A stretch of 64,000 bases of DNA from Pisolithus tinctorius (Eukaryota > Basidiomycota > Agaricomycetes > Boletales > Pisolithaceae): contig JANFAH010000059.1 of the NCBI GenBank assembly GCA_024663395.1, forward strand, positions 248,001-312,000, written 5' to 3'. Both the position numbers and the translations under genes were made by a program. Of the stretch, positions 19,870-32,032 are shown piece after piece; position 1 is the first letter of the stretch; each line of letters begins with the position of its first letter. Under the pieces are notes generated by a model, which saw only the letters and a list, made by a program, of their open reading frames with translations, was not told the DNA's origin and made no database searches.

Positions 19870-22800
19870 TCACGGGGAAAGCCCTCTGGTGTCGCGGGCA
19901 GAGGGCGACATCAACACATGACCATTGGGAGAATCGTATGACCTTTGCTGGTCGCCCTCACGTTCCCTCTCTTTCTGCTTGTCTTTCTTCCCAAAGCCAA
20001 GCATCGGCGCGCTCAAACTAAGCTTACGCCTAGCCCTTCGAAAACCTGTTTCAGGCGTGCTTGCCGCTGCGCTAGGTAGTAATGGAACATTGAAGGCGTG
20101 CGCAGACTTTGGTCGTCCATTGATTGGAGATCGTTCGGCAGTACTCGACTTTACGGCTGATGTTCCCTTCACAGTGTGAGGGGACACATGAGTGTCGCCG
20201 TTCGCAATATGCCCGCCGTAAGAATTCATAGTGCGTGGTGAATGAGTAAACCCGTTCATATACCTTGATGGTGAGGAATCGGCGCCAATCGGGCCGGAAG
20301 AGGTGGCGGGACGGGTGGGTGCTTTATGCGCCACGGACGAGTATGTATCTCTGCTGTAGTGTCCTCGTTGTGTGCGGATAAAATCTGCGCTTCCCCGTGA
20401 GAATGGTGTTGTGTATTCCTGCGTGGTCTTGGAGCCATGTGGAGAACTGGGTATAGGAGGTAGGCTCCTTATGTACCGATCGGAAGGGGGGGATGCATGA
20501 GTAGTTGTAGGACCAGCATATGGGGCTGCAGGGAAAGGTTGAGGTGTCTCCTTGTGTACATGCGCCGCAGACTCTACGGATGGTCGTCCATGATTCGAGC
20601 GTAATGCAACATCCGCTGTCAACGGCTCTGAAATTCCGCGAACATTTCGTGATGCTGGGAAAGCAGGAACTGGCGGCGGAGTAAGGGGTACCAGAGTGCC
20701 AAGCAATATGTCAGGTGGTGGCGACAGAGGTTCTGCGTCGGCTTCAGAGTTCGGCCGCAATTTTCCTATACTCCTGAAGCTTCTCTTGCGGAACCAGCTT
20801 GGAATCCTTTTTTCATCCTTCTCTTTTGCACTGGCGTTACCAGTAGCTAACTCGTGCGAAGCAGGGTCTTCCTTGGGAACTGGCACAGTGGGGAAAACGC
20901 CAGGCGGGTCGGACTGTGCCTCGGCTGCATTAGAATGCGCCGTCGGCCGTGCAGGGCGCAATATGCCGTTCCTTTTCGGAGAAATAGCCTCCGCCATTGC
21001 CGCGGAGCCGATAGCTGACACATGGGGAGTGGATGACGAGGATCCCAAATTGATTCTCAAGAGTTGTGACGGGGTTTTTCGGGGTGATTTGGGAGCCGGT
21101 GCAGGGGTTGGTACAGGAGGTCCTTGCGGCGATAGCGGCGAAACTGGTGGGGGTGATGAAGGGAGTGAAGGCGCAGATGCCTCTCGGGGTGCATAATGGA
21201 GGCCGGGCGGGTGAGAGGGAAGAGTTTTCGATATAGAACTAGGGGAGTCTGTCAAATTAGGTTGCAGTGGTTCGGGGTGAGCCACCGCTCGTTCCACCGG
21301 TTCCAGACTTGGCGGGCGGAGACCGAGGGCAACCAGATCAAGATCTGCAGCTTGGTAATAAAGCACATATGCAGAGCCGGAGTTCGACTCGCCGAAATAC
21401 TTGGGAATGTCGCTCTCCTTGATGGTGTCTACGGTGTCATCATCGAACACCAGCCAGGTATCCATAGTCTTGATAATGCTAACATAGTGTCCATGATTTG
21501 GGCCGCTAGGTTCGGGTAAACGTGAGCAGGGATATCAAATGGGCCGACTGAACTAGCGAGAGGTACTATTCACGTACCTTCCGATATGTACGACGATGGC
21601 AAATAGTTTGTACAGCCGATCAGGATTCGAAACGTCATCGATCGTATTAAACAGACGAAGTTCGAACGGGAACGCAACACGGTACGTCAGTTTGATGTAT
21701 TTTTGCACGTCCTCCTGGTATTTGAATCGTTTCAGATGGAGTGCAAGGACGTTTGGAAGTTGCTTAATCTTCATCCTGCATTCTCATGCCATAAGCAAGT
21801 ACAGTGATAGGGAATAGCCGGCACCAACCTCTTCTCGGCTTCTTGCAGGCCGCAACATGCATCACAGAAGAACTTATTCCTCTGGCAAAGCATTTCGCTC
21901 GCACTAAATTGTCGTAGACAGGCGGTGACACTGGAATTTTGTTCAATATCTATGGACAAGTCTAAAAAGGACTCGTCTCGTGAAGATACCTGGAACTATC
22001 ATGTAATAATGCCAAGGAATGTAATTGGTCAGCTTACGTTCTCGCAGGTGAGACATCGCGTTTCGCTCGTTAAGCTCCCCTCGAATATTTGGTGGACGAA
22101 TGTACCGCCTGACAAATGAGATGCTGAACTTGAGCTACCACCTATTATGCTCTGTGAGGTGTCTGAAGAAGAATTAACTGATCTAGACACTATAAACGGC
22201 ATTAGTGCATTCGGGAACACAGGTCAATCCCACGTACAATCCTCAGCAGAAGCTAACCGATTTTTTCTCTCCTCTTGTACCTCCTCTACAATCCTGTTTA
22301 GGAGGTAGTTTAGGAATTCGTGAGCATCCTGGTGCATTGTGCTTCTAAACGCTTCATTAATTTCTCTGAGCTTCTCAATAAACGCTCGTGGCGCAACCGT
22401 CCCCTTGTCAGCTGGATTCTGAGCGATGTGAATGTATAGCGAGCGGAGGGCGGAAAAGAGAGTGCGCGGTGATGAGGGAATGGGCGGTGCTGGCGCAAGC
22501 GATGGACCATTGGGAGTGGATGCATCCAGTGTCGGTCTTCGCTCCGATTTACGACGGGGAGGCACGGAGGGGTTGGTTGACGTGGGAGCACCCGCGGAGG
22601 CGCACTGAGGTGAAAGAGGTTGGTGGAGGGATGCATATGGATCCGGATGGTTAATTAGAAGCTCTCGAAACGGTACGCAGAAGTACAAGGCCTGAAGGAC
22701 AGAGTTGGCATAACTAGGGGGGACACGATGGTCAGCGTGTGAGGGGTGTTCGTGCAAGGTTGCAGCTCACCAAGTATTGCCAAACTGTGGAAGTGGTCAG

Positions 22801-22954
22801 GATGCAGCAAACAGAGCTCTAGGAAAGCAATACACACATTCTCGAAGCCAAACTGTTTTCCATCCGGGGAGGGTATCGGTACGGGGGTTGGAAGTGGGAT
22901 GTCTTGAGTCGCAGGAACCTGTTGGGTAAATGGGTTCCATTTCCCGATCGCCAT
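19870..22954 (-). CDS. creB: ubiquitin carboxyl-terminal hydrolase, CreB/USP12-USP46/Ubp9 type
   Basis: This cysteine protease removes ubiquitin from substrates. The Aspergillus orthologue CreB acts in carbon catabolite repression with a WD40 partner. The start at 22954 ([12 protein letters not shown]) leads to FGFEN, then a 14-nt micro-exon giving FGNT plus TG of the catalytic Cys, then an exon starting [13 protein letters not shown]. Next come the acidic and basic parts of the catalytic core: [37 protein letters not shown], the zinc-ribbon pairs ([16 protein letters not shown]), [13 protein letters not shown], and the His box [13 protein letters not shown] with WLVFDDDTV. After YVLYYQ there is a long Pro/Ser-rich tail of about 450 residues ending [10 protein letters not shown], with no known domain, as in fungal CreB proteins. 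Catalytic residues are complete. Confidence 0.92.
22771..22784 (-). other. 14-nt micro-exon at the catalytic Cys box of the CreB-type deubiquitinase
   Basis: The minus-strand sequence between an acceptor CCACAG (22785-22790) and a donor GTGAG (22766-22770) is TTTGGCAATACTTG. It encodes F-G-N-T and the first two bases of the catalytic cysteine. The third base (T) comes from the next exon at 22713. Without it the FGFEN and [12 protein letters not shown] exons cannot join into the family consensus. Confidence 0.85.
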
Positions 22955-23644
22955 GACCCAGGTAGAGTGATTAACGGCGAAAAGGGCGAGAACAGTAATT
23001 AGAAGTTCCTGGTGCGTGGTGACGAAGGTTGTGGCCTGGTGTGGACATGCTCAGGACATGCAGAGAGATTCCGATGCTTGCACTTGCAGACACTCCGGTT
23101 CTCTTGCCTTTCCGGGACAATTCCATAACGGGCAAGCCATTCCCACGTGGCTATTGCCTTATCGTGTTCATCACCCTTGTTCTCTTACAAGTAAGTAGCC
23201 AAGACTGCAATGCGCACTGATCCGAGTCCGCCGACGTCGTGTTCCTGACTATTACCCCTGGCGTTCCCCTCCGCGCATGCCAGTAAACCTCAGCAGTTCC
23301 AGCGGCTCTTCGTCCTCAGCTGACACCTATTGCTAAACATTCCTGTGCTCCGCAGCTGTCACAAAGGCACTGCTGCATTGATGGCGTCGCCGCTATAATA
23401 TGAAAGGTTTGCGATGCCCAAATCCGCAGAGGTCCCTCTCCACACACGTGCAGATGTGAAACCCCATCATTCATCCATATATGTTAGTGTTAGCCAGCGC
23501 ATAATGACGAGTCGAAGTGTGCTCACAGACCGGCGACGTCGTGCATAGACACAAAATGCCTGATATCTATGAACGGCTCGTATCCATAGTGCATTGTTCC
23601 TCTAGCTTGGTCTAAGGCCACACGAACTATTTACAGAATTGAAG
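22955..23644. other. intergenic stretch
   Basis: This lies between the deubiquitinase start (minus) and the 3' end of the MOSC gene (minus). Small plus-strand ORFs (about 23016-23220) lack recognisable motifs. It probably holds the deubiquitinase promoter. Confidence 0.45.
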
Positions 23645-25379
23645 CTAGACCACACCAGTCTGCCTGACATGTACCCAGTCGCCTACCCTCATTACACCTT
23701 CCTTAGTGAAAATTCCGTTGCATCCTAGGCAAGGTGCATCAGCTCGCGCTGGATCCAGTCCCTTCCGAAACTTCATCATAGGCTTAAACGGAACGGCGTT
23801 GTCACGAACACCTGTCACGGTATCCACATTGGGGAGCTGGGGAGATGGAAAATTACCCATGCACCGGTCGACAGCAAGGGGATGGGGACGTGAGGCGACG
23901 TGTGTCAAGCGGATTTCATCAAAGAAAAACGTATCCTCTCACCATGCAGCGAGTACATTTAGAAACCAAACGCGCGAGCGATGTTGCACGGTCAACAACT
24001 TGTTTCTCGGATGCAATGGTCATTTCGGTCATGATATCTTCAACAAATGGGGCTCCTGCCCCTTTGATAACTATGTTTGGTCGAAACCTATAAACCCAAA
24101 GGATCGGTCAACGTTTACCAAAGGTAGGTCAGTGACAACAAGGCACCAAGAAGCTTTTCAATTACCTCTCGATCTCTAACTCACGCTCAGTCCACTCTTC
24201 GCCCACGCCTTGGGATCCGATCATCTCCCTAGCTTTACCTTGCACAGCAGCCACGCTCTCCTCGGATATGATAAGGAAGGGATACGCATCCTGGAAATAC
24301 GACGGTACATCCAGTTTCGGGAATCTGCTCGTGGGCGGACACAACCGTGGGCGTGGACCCTTCATTACGAGGTGGACCGAACACCCGAGATACTCCGAAA
24401 GAATAGTAGATGGCGATCGACCACTTAGAGATTCGCAGATGTAACCGTCGATATCTTTCTTTCTCCAGAGGGAGACTTCCACCCTAGTAAGTAAGGACGT
24501 CGTCAGCCGGTTTTGTACAAGCAAGATACAGTATACTTGCCTCCGCAAACGGCAGACCTCTTCTTCCCCAGGGTTCAGAGGGACGGAGAACGGCTCACAA
24601 CCAGAGTTCTCCGGGAATGAAACTTCCAGACGATCTGGCTTTAAGGAAGAACCCGAGACAATCCGAGGATGAATCAACACCATCTACATGCACGCCGCGC
24701 GGCCGTTACGTTAGGGGGTGCGAACTTGGGGCGAGATGCAAAGCTTAACCCTACCTTGCTGAGCTGTCGAGCAGTTACCACAGAATTATTGTGAGCATGA
24801 ATGATGCACCATCTTCTGTCGTACTGTACTTTGTGTTAGTGAATCCAAACCTCCAACGGCCGGCGTTTACCTCAAATCCTTCTAACGTGTATCTGGCCTG
24901 TTGCACTGGGGTTCCTTTGCAACTCTGGCGGTGGAAGTGTCAACGAAATGGCAGATCCCATGTCTTATTTAGTCACCTTGATTGGATGGATGAGAATCTT
25001 GGTCACCCGAATATTCGAAGTGTCAAACCCTGCCGTCGTAGGATTCTGGGTGGCAGGTGCATCACCGCTGGTTGAACCTAACAATTTTATGATCAAAAGC
25101 ACATGGAAGGACGTCACAAAGCATCAGCCAAGTGCACACATGCACCCACGAGGCAGCCGGAGTAGGAAAACGATCGTCTTCCCTTCACGCTTTGTTTACT
25201 GCCTGCCTCATCTCCACTAGGACTTCCTACACAGACTCTCCGAAATTGTATATGGGCTTACCTGAAGATTTCGATCTGCGTAACGCCAGGTAGACACACG
25301 AAGCAAAAAATACGAAGGCTGGTATCAAAGCTCTGGCGGCGGGCAGCCCTTGGAGGCCTTTCAGAATACTTTCCGTCAT
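23645..25379 (-). CDS. MOSC-domain molybdenum-cofactor protein, membrane-anchored, mARC-like
   Basis: This is a homologue of mitochondrial amidoxime-reducing component (mARC) and the C-terminal half of Moco sulfurase. Such proteins bind molybdenum cofactor. Exon 1 from 25379 gives MTESILKGLQG followed by a single hydrophobic helix (ALIPAFVFFASCVYLAL) and a basic stop-transfer end, a likely membrane anchor. The MOSC N-terminal barrel follows: IRVTKILIHPIK, SCKGTPVQQARYTLEGFE, RRWCIIHAHNNSVVTARQLS. The MOSC domain proper has RFRPNIVIKGAGAPFVED, SKCTRCMLPNVDTVTG (equivalent to CSRCILTTVDPDTG of mARC, including the expected Mo-ligand cysteine) and a C-terminal PCLGCNGIFTKEG with MRVGDWVHVRQ. At least six introns. 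The reductase role is inferred from the family. A cytochrome b5 reductase lies at 37272-38597. Confidence 0.87.
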
Positions 25380-25667
25380 ACACGGCTCTCTAAGGATGCG
25401 GCGCGGCTCGAACTGCGATACGTGACCTTCAGCTGCAAGCTCACGCTACGCTTACGCATGTAACTGACCTTGAGGGGGTATGATGCGCGGGCTCTCGTTC
25501 TTAGGAACAAGCAAAATTAACATGAAACCAAGCACTCCACATATGCAAACAAAGTCAGTTACTGACTGTGCGCCGCCGCCGATTATACCTAAGTCACAAG
25601 GCTAGTGAGATTCCTGGTAGTACATTGCTTCTTCCAACCATCCGTTCAAATCTCCTACATGACCACC

Positions 25668-26307
25668 TCATGCCGTCCTCATGATCAGATGGACCCCACT
25701 ATCCGTGCTGACGATACCACTGATTTCTTTCACTTGCAGCGCGAAGGCTGCATCTTCGAACGGTTTTTGCATCTGGTTACGGCCGAAATGGCCAAGGTCG
25801 CCATCCGCGCTGTGCGAAGAGCAGTCCGAGTATTCTCTTGCGAGTTCGCCAAACTTCTCAGCTTTGTTCGAAGCAGCTTGGATCTCGCGCTGGTACTTCT
25901 CGAGGATGGCGATCGCCTCTTCTTTAGTTCGTGTGATATTGGGCTATGGGTAGCTTCAGTGCCTGGCAGATCACTGGAATGAACCACAGGAACGCGCACT
26001 TCTTTCCAGCTCGATGGACGGCGACTACCTCTGTGCTTCACGAGAAGGTGACTTGCTCTGATCTGACCTGCAGATGGGTGATCCGCTTGCGTCGCATTCA
26101 AGTATTCGCGAGCGCCAGGTAGAGTCTGGATATCCTGTTCTGTCAACCCTTGCGGAGCCTCCCATCGAGACTCTTTCGTCTCCGTGTTGAAGAAATAGGG
26201 CAGTTTCTTTGAATTGGACATCCTCACTTCCCACCCGGACGACTAGGTGCAACTCTGTTCAGTATCTGGATCACAATATCTTGTCCTCGTTTCGACGCAC
26301 TTACCAT
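25668..26307 (-). CDS. ESS1: Pin1/Ess1-type peptidyl-prolyl cis-trans isomerase
   Basis: This parvulin acts on phospho-Ser/Thr-Pro bonds, in yeast mainly on the RNA polymerase II C-terminal domain. The WW domain reads SSGWEVRMSNSKKLPYFFN then TKESRWEAP, with both signature tryptophans. The rotamase domain has RASHLLVKHRGSRRPSSWKE, an intron, ITRTKEEAIAILEKYQREI, then FGELA, DCSSHSADGDLGHF and SGIVSTDSGVHLIMRTA. These include the phosphate-binding Arg pair (RGSRRPSSW) and the FGELA..SDCSS..GDLG signature. The stop is at 25668-25670. The best-fitting start is the ATG at 26305-26307, directly followed by a GTAAGT donor. The first exon then codes only methionine, and the second begins TCG TCC GGG TGG at 26242. 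Confidence 0.9.
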
Positions 26308-26977
26308 TTCCGAATCAGCTCGCTGAAGAGGGAATATTGGGCGTGGAGTTCGTTGTACAAGGATAGAAAGGTAGGCAAGCCATGCAAGTACACTGATCTC
26401 GCACGCCTGTATCCTTTTATGGAAGCTCCACATAGACAGGCTGTGCTGACTCATCAATCGTCTACGAAGATGATGCTTCGCAGACAATCTGGTATCCCGA
26501 CTACTCATCATCGATCATTAGCGTGAAGGATAAGTCTAAGGATGTGGATCTGGATAGTATCACAGAAGGTAATGGTAAGAAATTTTTTAAAAGGCGAGCA
26601 GGAATTTGGCACAACTTTTAGTTGTTCATGCAAGGAAGCACAACGCATTTTCAGACCCTCGGGATAAACAGCGGTGCATTATGAAGACCCTATCAATCTT
26701 CGCTGGATGAGAAGTCACTCCAACTCTTGGAGGTGTTCTCTCGGACGCAGACACTCGAGGAGACGCAGTGCCGCTTGCCAACGGGAAACAAGTATTTCCT
26801 GACCAGCGCGGCCGTTTCCTACAGGAACTGCGGAGGAGGGTATCATTAACGGTCATCAACGGCTTCTACTACCGTCCCTCTAGAGGTTGGCGAAGTAATT
26901 ACGCGAGTCAACAAATCCGCGATTCTAAGGGTCGAGTCCGCCATTAGTTGCATGTAGGTAAATGTTGGAGTCGTAAA
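26308..26977. other. intergenic stretch
   Basis: This lies between the Pin1 start and the epimerase stop, both on the minus strand. Short ORFs on either strand (for example minus 26626-26859) show no domain and no splice-supported extension. It probably holds the Pin1 promoter and 5' UTR and the epimerase 3' UTR. Confidence 0.45.
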
Positions 26978-28526
<1,549 letters not shown>

Positions 28527-28873
28527 TATAGTTTCTCAGTGGTTATTATAAGGTTTCGTGTGGTATAGAGAGAACAGGGAACAGAGGTATCGCGTTTGGA
28601 CAGTGGTTGTGGTGTCGAGAAAAATAATAAGTTGAGTTTTCCTGTCGAATCGGATGGTGGCCTTACACCGCAGCAGTACGTGAAAAATGAATCCGAACAT
28701 GCGTGTACTTTTCCTAGCGAGTATGTAATGGCTAACAGGTTGCACAAGTAACACTGCACAATGTCGAGGACAGCGAGGAGACATCTCAATCGAGGGGGAG
28801 AGGAGGTCGAGGTTGCCTGGCGCCTTGCTGAGGCCCAGGGTCACACCCAATCCGAAGTATTTCACTTATAGGA
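28527..28873. other. intergenic stretch
   Basis: This lies between the epimerase start and the THO subunit stop, both minus strand. I see no coding motif. It probably holds the epimerase promoter and the THO gene 3' UTR. Confidence 0.45.
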
Positions 28874-31380
28874 TCATCGGTCCTCCATCTTCACGTCTCC
28901 TTCCGCATCCTGCCGACTTGATGGACCAATTTTACTGGCTTCCAATTGGACCTCGTTTATCACACCGCGTTCACCCCCTTGCGAACCCATGTTTGGAACA
29001 TTCTCCTCAGCCTTTTGCGTCTTCTCCTCTTTTTTCTCTCGTTCTTTTTCCTTTTCCGCTTCAATCTCTTGGGCGAGTAGGAGTATATCCCCAGTGCCAA
29101 TCTTACCAAAATGCTGCAGATACTGATCGCGTGCCATCCGCAAGGCGAGCCAGGACCATCTTTGCTTGTTCTAAAAGGCACGTTCAGTGTATCATTAGCA
29201 ACCATTACAGTACCACACTTACTTCTTCGAATTTCTGAACCTGTTCGTCAACCGGAGGAGCTGATACTTGTGCAGGAGCAGGAACGGGTGTCGATGTGGC
29301 TGTTGCTGTTGCTGGGAGTGCCGGGGTCGCCGAGGGAACTGTTGTTGTAGATGGTTTAGGCGGTAGAGATGGATGTGCGGGTGAGGTAACAGCGGTTGAC
29401 GGAGGGTGAGGCGACATCTCAGGTTTGTTCGCCTCCGTGATTGGTGGTTGGGCATCCTGAGACACAGGTGCAGGGGTGGCACTTTCTGCTGCAGGTTGAT
29501 TGGATGCTGCGGCTTTTGCTCGAGCCTGGGCAATTCGCTCCGCAGTCCGGGCCAGTGTCCTCTTCCGCATGTCAATCCGAGCATCTTCTTGTTTGATTTT
29601 TTTCACGAAGTCCTTTACATCACCCACCCTATTTGTCATTATCAGTAAATGAAGCAGAATGAAAATAAAGCAACCAAACTGGAAAGGGTTCTGTAGATCT
29701 GTCAAATCCCTGTAACCCATTTGCCAGATCTCCGTCAACGATTCCGATCCGAGACTCCATGTCCAGTCTTCCGGATCTTCTCTCCGCTTTTCTCTAAGCT
29801 CCCTTGTTGCCTCCTCTAACCCAACCCTCTTACCGTCCACTTCTTCGTCCCACGGCTCCTTGTCGAATGGAGGGCACATGTCATTTTTCCATCTCACCCA
29901 ATTTCTTTCTCTGTCAAAAATAACATTGACGGTGTCCGCGAACGCAGGCCCACCAGGCGCTGTCGAACGCAGCTCAGCAGTAGCCTTCGTGATAGTTTCT
30001 TGAACCCATTGTGCGTCTGCTGGCTCCAAGGTGAAGTCCATCTGGAGAGAGCGGTTGCGAGCGGTTGCCCATGCTGCTTTCGCTGTCTTCGTGAATGTGA
30101 GGAGATGATGAAGGATCATGAGTAGTTGGAAAAGGATTTGACGTCGAAAATGTGTATCAGCAAGCTAGACATAGGTTGCATGAGCGAGGGGCAATACGCA
30201 GGTACTAGTTTCGCAATACCTCTAAGCTCAAGAGGTCAGGACTGGTGAGGAACTTTGCAAAGAAATAATCGCTGCTATTTGTCTCATCCCCTGGTTCCGG
30301 TTCGCGTTTCCGTTTCGATGTATGAGATTGACCAGAAGCAGCCCGGTTACCCATCATAGCGCGTTCTTTCGTCGTGGCCTCTTTGATCACAGGTAGAACC
30401 TTGTCTACCGCCTCCTTGAACTTGCTGAGAGTATCGGGGAGAGCGAACAAGGGAGGCCGCGAGAACGGAAGCTGTAAAGACCAAAAGGTGTTGTAGAATT
30501 CTGAAGATAAAATAAATGACAAGAAAAGCGAGGAATTTAATACATACCCTTGTCTTTGGACTCAGCGACTCGTTTCTTGGTGTCATCCTCTGCCTTGTCG
30601 TCGACGTCCATTCTGTCGCCAGGCCCAACCTGCTTAGCAGAATCAACAGTCATCTCTGCATCACCGCGGTCCACGTCTATGACCCCTTCCCACACAGGAC
30701 CATACTCCCCCCGCAGGTTAACACCACTCCGCTCGCCCAGAGGGAATACGCCGCTCAAGAATGTCGATATCCGCCCACAGAAGAGAGTGGTTGAACCCAT
30801 TTTCGACAGGCGACGTAGAAGATCATTCAACGTTCTGAGTAGAATGAGAGCCTTCCCTTTCTGTGGAATCATTCCCTTCGTGAGACGGGATGCACGCCCT
30901 TCGATCCAGGAGAATATCTGTGAACAGGATGGAATTGTCTGTGTTTCCAGAAGATCCTGCAATACGGTGAAAGGGAAGGAGGCATCACAAGCGTCTGGCC
31001 TCTGTCGTGAATGGAACAGTTCTAGGAGTGACGACCTGAGTACAAACCGTGTTCGGTGAAAGTGAGGACAAGGTCCAACCGGTCCATGAGCTTGCCGTAG
31101 TAGGCAGCGTCGTCCTTTTGCAGGGCCTGTCCCTCTGTTTCCTGGTTGCAGATTCTCGAATCATCGTTTCCCTTAGACATGAAAAGGCTGGACGCACTGC
31201 CAATGCGAAGACTTCACTCCTAAGGACCAGCTCCCATTGACTCTTGACATTCTCTAGTGACCCCTTGCTCTCCAACTTCCGCACTTCCTTCGCAACCTTA
31301 TCATCCAGTGCCTTCTGTTCGAAAGGTCGCTTAGGGAAAGACTTGAGGAGTTGCTTCACACTCTGATTTTGTGAGCTCAT
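28874..31380 (-). CDS. HPR1: THO complex subunit 1 (Hpr1/THOC1)
   Basis: Hpr1 is the core subunit of the nuclear THO/TREX complex, coupling transcription to mRNA export and preventing R-loops. The start at 31380 gives MSSQNQSVKQLLKSF, then KALDDKVAKEVRKLESKGSL and a segment reading YYGKLMDRLDLVLTFTEH. The family core follows: SQIFSWIEGRASRLTKGM, KGKALILLRTLNDLLRRLSK, TTLFCGRISTFLSGVFPLGE and RSGVNLRGEYGPVWEG. An acidic patch DRMDVDDKAEDDTKKR comes next, then WVRWKNDMCPPFDKE, WTWSLGSESLTEIWQMG, a Pro/Thr/Ala-rich spacer and a C-terminal LRMARDQYLQHFGKIGTGD with a highly charged Glu/Lys tail. At least seven introns. The first 10 bases overlap the start of the divergent gene at 31371. Confidence 0.9.
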
Positions 31381-31838
31381 TATGGATAGCAAGCAGACAA
31401 CAAATTGGAACGCGCGTGTACACAAATTTTGCCACTCCGCGATTTACGAGTCGGCTTTGCGTTATGCGCTCCAACAACACGGACGATGATCCCGCAACTG
31501 GCCGCCAAGCGGGACAGGAGACCTCTTTGGAGGAGGACATGGGGGTCTTGACAGAATATCTTTCAGGAAATATTTCGGGCTCTCGCACTTCCGGCGCACA
31601 AACCGTGTCGTCGGAGGAAGAAGTAGCTGTCCTTACCACAGAGTACAGTGAAGACGACTCGGATCTTGAGGAGCTTTTGACTCGCTTAGACGAAGCAGAT
31701 GGTATGGTGACGGGCGTGGAGAATAGACTGGACAAGATACTGGATAAACTAGATGATCTCCTGATGCATCTTGACTCCCGAGATACGAATCGCCCCAGGA
31801 CGGACGATCCAGGCGACTCCGGTTCAGCAAAGTCATGA
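31371..31838 (+). CDS. uncharacterised small acidic coiled-coil protein
   Basis: This is an intronless ORF of 155 codons that I cannot assign to a family. The first ~30 residues (MSSLWIASRQQIGTRVYTNF onward) are basic and could be a mitochondrial presequence. The middle is acidic with Thr/Ser-Glu clusters. Residues about 100-140 form a heptad-like segment rich in Leu and Asp (LEELLTRLDEADGMVTGVEN, then RLDKILDKLDDLLMHLD), and a polar tail ends DSGSAKS. The regular L-x-x-L-D repeats and codon composition suggest real coding sequence. It is divergent from HPR1 and overlaps its first codons if the first ATG is used. A start at the internal Met (31464, MRSNNTDDD) would avoid the overlap and remove the basic leader. 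Its 3' end faces the Ubp2-type gene. Confidence 0.6.
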   Translation: MSSLWIASRQQIGTRVYTNFATPRFTSRLCVMRSNNTDDDPATGRQAGQETSLEEDMGVLTEYLSGNISGSRTSGAQTVSSEEEVAVLTTEYSEDDSDLEELLTRLDEADGMVTGVENRLDKILDKLDDLLMHLDSRDTNRPRTDDPGDSGSAKS

Positions 31839-32032
31839 ACTCGCTGTGAGTTCGCAAGTCTCTGGATGTAAACCTGTCTCATCATATTTTCAAGTTTTGA
31901 CGAATCTCCCACCCAACATGACGAACTATCGGTGGGTTAATAATGTGCCCGCCATCTCACCACGATTACAAGCTCAACAGCCTACAGGTACGTATGCACG
32001 AATTACAAATGCGACGAATGCATGTGAGGATA

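Noticed and set aside
20696..21196. 166-codon Gly/Ala-rich plus-strand ORF
   Set aside because: It is the complement of the Pro/Ser-rich tail of the CreB-type deubiquitinase; the low-complexity composition explains its openness.
28813..29238. 141-codon plus-strand ORF
   Set aside because: It is antisense to the charged C-terminal tail of Hpr1, whose minus-strand reading continues the conserved protein.
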